A program made the translations under genes and the position numbers. Of a DNA stretch of 64,000 bases, positions 60,556 through 64,000 are shown piece after piece. The notes beneath the pieces are model-generated. The model did no database searches. It had not been told where the DNA came from and saw only the letters and a list, made by a program, of their open reading frames with translations. The stretch lies in contig NADL03000758.1 of the NCBI GenBank assembly GCA_002205965.3, positions 1,054,001-1,118,000 of the forward strand, given 5' to 3'. Numbering within the stretch: the first letter of the stretch is position 1; every line of letters begins with the position of its first letter. This DNA comes from Kappaphycus alvarezii. Its lineage: Eukaryota; Rhodophyta; Florideophyceae; Gigartinales; Solieriaceae.

Positions 60556-60785
60556 CGACTGACCAACTGATCAGTTAAGAGCTAAGTGGATGGAGCAAAT
60601 CGGCGACGTGCAGTGAGGCTCGCGACAGGATGTCCATAGCCACCGACGACCACAAGGCGCACCTGATTTTAAATAAATGTTCACCACACCTGATACGCTA
60701 ATGTATGCGCGTGCGAACAGTAGCGTCCGAGGTGTGGCATTTTCTGGAAACACGGGGTGCGAAATTCTTCTTTAAATAATACAGT

Positions 60786-61517
60786 TTAAGAGTAAGGAGC
60801 ACCGATGGAATCCAAAAACAGGGGCTGGAATCGGAAGCCTGGGTGGTGGGAGGGCTGGGAGGGGGCCACCAGGCGCCTTTCCAGCTTGTGTTGTGGGTCT
60901 CGGAACTTGCGTTGGTGCGTGAGGGCGGCAACACCACGGGCGACTTGCGTCGCTCTTGTGAGTGCGAACTGCCCAACTGGGGGCGTCATGGCGACGCCAC
61001 ATGCGATGGAGCAGTCTGGGAGGCCAGCTTCAGGGTCACGAGGGGTTTGGGTTTGCATGAGGATGATGTCGTGGTCAAAGTCCATACCCGGGACGGGATT
61101 CTGAACTTGAAACTCATAGTCCATGCCAACGGAGCGGAAAACGTGCCACGCGAACATGTTGCGGACCGAGTTTTGGCGGTGAATGCGTGCAAACTCTGAG
61201 ACGGTCGTGAGCGGCATCGTGACTAGGGACACAGACCGGCGATTCATGCACATTGATGATGTGAACCAGAGATTCGCCCGATGAGATTCGCCCCTGAGGC
61301 TGACCAGCCAAATCCCAGTACGCGAGGTTACAACAAGGCACATCTCTGTGTCCAAAGCAGAAGTGTATTCCCGTTTTAGGTTCACTGTAGCATACGGCAT
61401 CATTATACTGAAACATTGTGCAAAAGTGAACGGTTGCGGCAATACCGTAACATCACCATGACTGCTGACGTGAATAGTTGCACAAGACGAGAGCATCAAG
61501 GATAATCGGTTGTCCAA
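60786..61517 (-). CDS. Unidentified protein, 243 codons
   Basis: ATG 61517 to TAA near 60786, uninterrupted. The segment NRRSVSLVTMPLTTVSEFAR, NSVRNMFAWHVFRSVGMDYE and FDHDIILMQTQTPRDPEAGL has protein-like composition. The first third may be in a different frame, since 61416-61250 in another frame reads DVPCCNLAYWDLAGQPQGRI. No signal peptide or recognised domain. It could be lineage-specific or a shadow; coding status is moderate. Confidence 0.4.
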   Translation of the reverse strand: MDNRLSLMLSSCATIHVSSHGDVTVLPQPFTFAQCFSIMMPYATVNLKREYTSALDTEMCLVVTSRTGIWLVSLRGESHRANLWFTSSMCMNRRSVSLVTMPLTTVSEFARIHRQNSVRNMFAWHVFRSVGMDYEFQVQNPVPGMDFDHDIILMQTQTPRDPEAGLPDCSIACGVAMTPPVGQFALTRATQVARGVAALTHQRKFRDPQHKLERRLVAPSQPSHHPGFRFQPLFLDSIGAPYS

Positions 61518-61823
61518 CCAAGCAAATCATCTTCATTGCTGTTAGAATACAGTGGTCCAACTGTCATTTCCGTTTCTCTCTCCAAATGATTGTTATCAAG
61601 ACCGTCGACCGCCGGTTCACTTGCATTTATCCAATGCCAACCTTGACTTCCGTACTCGGGCTCCACTTGACCATTCAATCACGACAAGTGCAGCTCATCA
61701 CAATTGCTTGCCATCTTCACAGCCTAAGCCTACCATAGCTACAGCTATCAGCTTGCTAGGGCTCCTCAAAAGTGTCTGTTTCTGTTATCACTTGATATCG
61801 GAAATTTTTGACGCCTCAAGCAC

Positions 61824-63889
61824 ATGCCTTTTTATCTCACCCCCAAACCCCTGGCCCGACTCCCTACAACCTGTATTGCCCTTCTCCTTTCAATATGCCT
61901 ATTTAGCCTCACTCATGCCCAGGATTGTTCGCCACAGTCTTCCGATTGTCCCTCTGGGCCCCAACTGTTTCCCAACTTCACCTTCTCCCTCATCGGAGAT
62001 TTTGTCAGAAGCGTCCAACGCATTGGCCCGGGTGTTATGCAATTCGACATCCGGGACGATTCAACCGTCATAAGGTATCAGGTCGTACAATGTGGTTGCG
62101 ATCCTGGCGATCTCGAGGACAACAACGACATCATTCGTATCTTTACCCAACCAAATGGTGTTTATGCAGACTCGGGTCCATACTAGGTCTTTACCTAGCA
62201 CTCTTTCCCGAAGCCGACCGACTTGCTCAGGTTAATCGCAAAACTAACGTATTCAGTGAAAATGTCCGTAATCGAATAGACGCCGGTAACACCACCGAAA
62301 CAAACACTCCAAGAGGCCGCATACCAGACAGGGCCAATTTCGATTCAAATGTCATCACCGCTCTTATCCCGTTAGAAGCCGCTCGACAATATGACACCAT
62401 CCGCTCTCAGAATGAAAACGTCACGGCTGCTCTCGCTATCCCGGTCGATAGAATTACCGAACCCCTGCAACTTGCCGAATGCATAAAGCTTATCGCCTTG
62501 CTGTTCGATCGCCTTGACGAGGCTACCCAAATGTTCTCCGATCTGCAGTCAGAATACAACCGCATAAAGGAACTGGCCACGAATCTCGCCATTCGTCGAC
62601 CTTCCGTTTTCTTTAACTACCCGTCCTTGGATCCAGAGGAACTCCCTTCAGCGGGATCCTCCTCACAACAACTGGAGCCTGAGGAAGCCTTTACGTGGGA
62701 GCAGCCAAGACCTAATTCCTACCTTACCAACCTTGTAGCTGACGCCTCTGCCGAGTTCAATCAAGATGAAGATGTCGTATTCTCATACAGTCAAATACGT
62801 GAACGCTTCAGTCAACCAGGTTCTTGCTCAACTCAGGAAGAAACGATGTATTTAGCAACTCTAGAGATATTCGGGATTTCCTCGATGAACCTGTTGACGA
62901 AAGGCTTGTTACACCCGGTTCATTTCTCGATAGAAACATTTAACGACGAGGTTGCACCGGATTTAACTGCCGTTGTCTGTGGCAACGTGTGGAGTAACCA
63001 AAATCGATTCCGCGATTTGGCCACCGACTTTGATGAGGCTGGCGCCTTTCAGCTGGATCGTATCCTCATCGACTTTATCAGGATCCTGCATCCATACATC
63101 CGAGCGTTCGATTCAACAGACATACGTTCCTGTACAGATACGAAGAGTCGGATGCCGGTGTTTTACCGCAATGCCCGTTCGTTACCTTAGACGGTAATCC
63201 ACCGAGAGGAAGGACGTTTGTGACGCTGCAATATAGAATAGACTGAACCGCTTCGACATAGAAGATAGGGCGACAAGGTAATTGATGATATTCAGACAGA
63301 GCTGCGAGGGTTTGACATCGGTCAGGGAGACATAGAGTTGTTTTTCCCTGCGAGGCTCAGAGACACTACAAGCACAGGGATCAGGGTAAAAGTTGCCGTT
63401 CCCAACGACAGGGTCGACCTCTTTCGCAGCGAAGATGTTCTCCGATCTCTTCGGGACAGTTTCCCCGACACTGAGGTACGACAGGAGACTATTCCATCTG
63501 TAACCCCATCTCCCACGCCGACCATTTCTCCGTCTCCTCCGCCACCTACGTCAAACCAAGCGCAAGCAGGGAGCGGGGGCGGCCTTGGCGGTGGTGCAAT
63601 ATTCGGAATTGTGGTTGCCGTACTTGTGGTGGTCGGTTTGGTCATTTTTTGTTTGATACGTCAGAGGAGACGATCGCATCAGCCTATGGCACGAGCTGCA
63701 GCTGGTCAAAGTGATCCGGGTTGGGTGGGTGCCGCAGAAAGTGGGGTACCACCTGGACAGGCTGGCGCAAGTGGCGGTCGTCAGGATCGCAACAGATTCC
63801 TACCCAGAATGAACTTTGGAAGGTCGGCGCCTGTTCCTCCGCATCCAGATAGGACGAGTGGTGCGGCCAATGATGACCCGTTTATTTGA
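61824..63889 (+). CDS. Membrane-anchored periplasmic-binding-like (TroA/ABC substrate-binding type) protein, frameshifted
   Basis: ATG 61824 starts a signal peptide (hydrophobic CIALLLSICLFSLTHA, cleavage before QDCSP). The ectodomain then resembles eukaryotic homologues of ABC-transporter substrate-binding proteins: VIRYQVVQCGCDPGD; after a shift near 62185 LGLYLALFPEADRLAQVNRK, SNVITALIPLEAARQYDTIR, PLQLAECIKLIALLFDRLDE, PNSYLTNLVADASAEFNQDE; after another near 63140-63180 GRTFVTLQYRID. The last frame (from 63338) carries a Pro/Ser/Thr-rich linker, one TM helix (GIVVAVLVVVGLVIFCLI) and a basic cytoplasmic tail ending DDPFI at TGA 63887-63889. This topology suggests a cell-surface or endosomal ligand receptor. 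Ligand unknown; a role like algal siderophore-binding receptors is only a guess. Confidence 0.65.
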
Positions 63890-64000
63890 TAGTTTCATAC
63901 TCGACTGCGCAGATGACAGGTAAGTTGGATGGTCAGGTGGTATGCCAAAATGTCTTTTTCCGGAGGACATCTGACCATAGCAGTAAACGGGACCTTTTTC
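63890..64000. other. 3' flank to window end
   Basis: About 110 bases, nothing recognisable. A GGTAAG at 63918 could be a splice donor if the gene has a 3' UTR intron, but nothing confirms this. Confidence 0.3.

Larger units (their letters stand above)
59922..60785. other. Repeat-rich spacer
   Basis: Contains the repeat copies 60141-60272 and 60405-60555, a hairpin at 60295-60321 and two CTGGTAGAC motifs. No gene supported. Confidence 0.5.

Overview
This is eukaryotic nuclear DNA. It carries spliceosomal introns (clearest in the kinase at 8.0-9.5 kb), homologues of copine, the TFIIH subunit SSL1/p44 and a PH-domain protein kinase, and many LTR retrotransposons and PIF/Harbinger DNA transposons. 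Nothing in it is prokaryotic: no operons, ribosome-binding sites or CRISPR arrays. Short intergenic gaps, intron-poor genes and a membrane-anchored periplasmic-binding-like protein would suit a red macroalga or another alga, but I cannot fix the taxon and treat this as a weak inference.

Layout. 0-9.5 kb is a gene-bearing segment: a TruA-type tRNA pseudouridine synthase (+), a copine (-), a small two-TM protein resembling TMEM230 (-), SSL1/p44 (+) and a PH-CAMK-like kinase (-). 10.5-14.5 kb is C-rich and holds a decayed non-LTR-like reverse transcriptase and a Cys/His-cluster ORF. 14.6-17.7 kb is a 1.5-kb tandem duplication. About 17.7-39 kb is conspicuously A+T-rich and mostly relic sequence, with a decayed Ty3/gypsy pol (-, 31.5-32.6 kb), a decayed Ty1/copia element (+, 33.1-36.7 kb) and a Harbinger transposase (-, 37.8-38.9 kb). 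40.2-44.4 kb is a second copia element (+). 46.0-47.9 kb holds a gag and copia RT/RNase H remnant (-). 47.9-50.5 kb is an almost complete Harbinger element with recognisable inverted ends and two convergent genes (Myb/SANT-like and DDE transposase). 52.0-55.7 kb is another Harbinger gene pair with the same convergent layout. 56.4-57.3 kb is a reverse-transcriptase tail, and 57.6-59.9 kb an internally deleted gypsy element. The right end carries one unidentified ORF (-) and a signal-peptide/TM-anchored substrate-binding-like protein (+).

General feature. Almost every conserved gene is readable only by switching frames every 100-300 bases, although the conserved motifs themselves are intact. 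The two copies of the tandem duplication differ, by eye, only by small indels. This pattern suggests uncorrected indel errors in a long-read assembly, at least in part. I therefore mark several ordinary housekeeping genes as frameshifted rather than dead. Some transposon genes instead show isolated in-frame stops, which looks like real decay.
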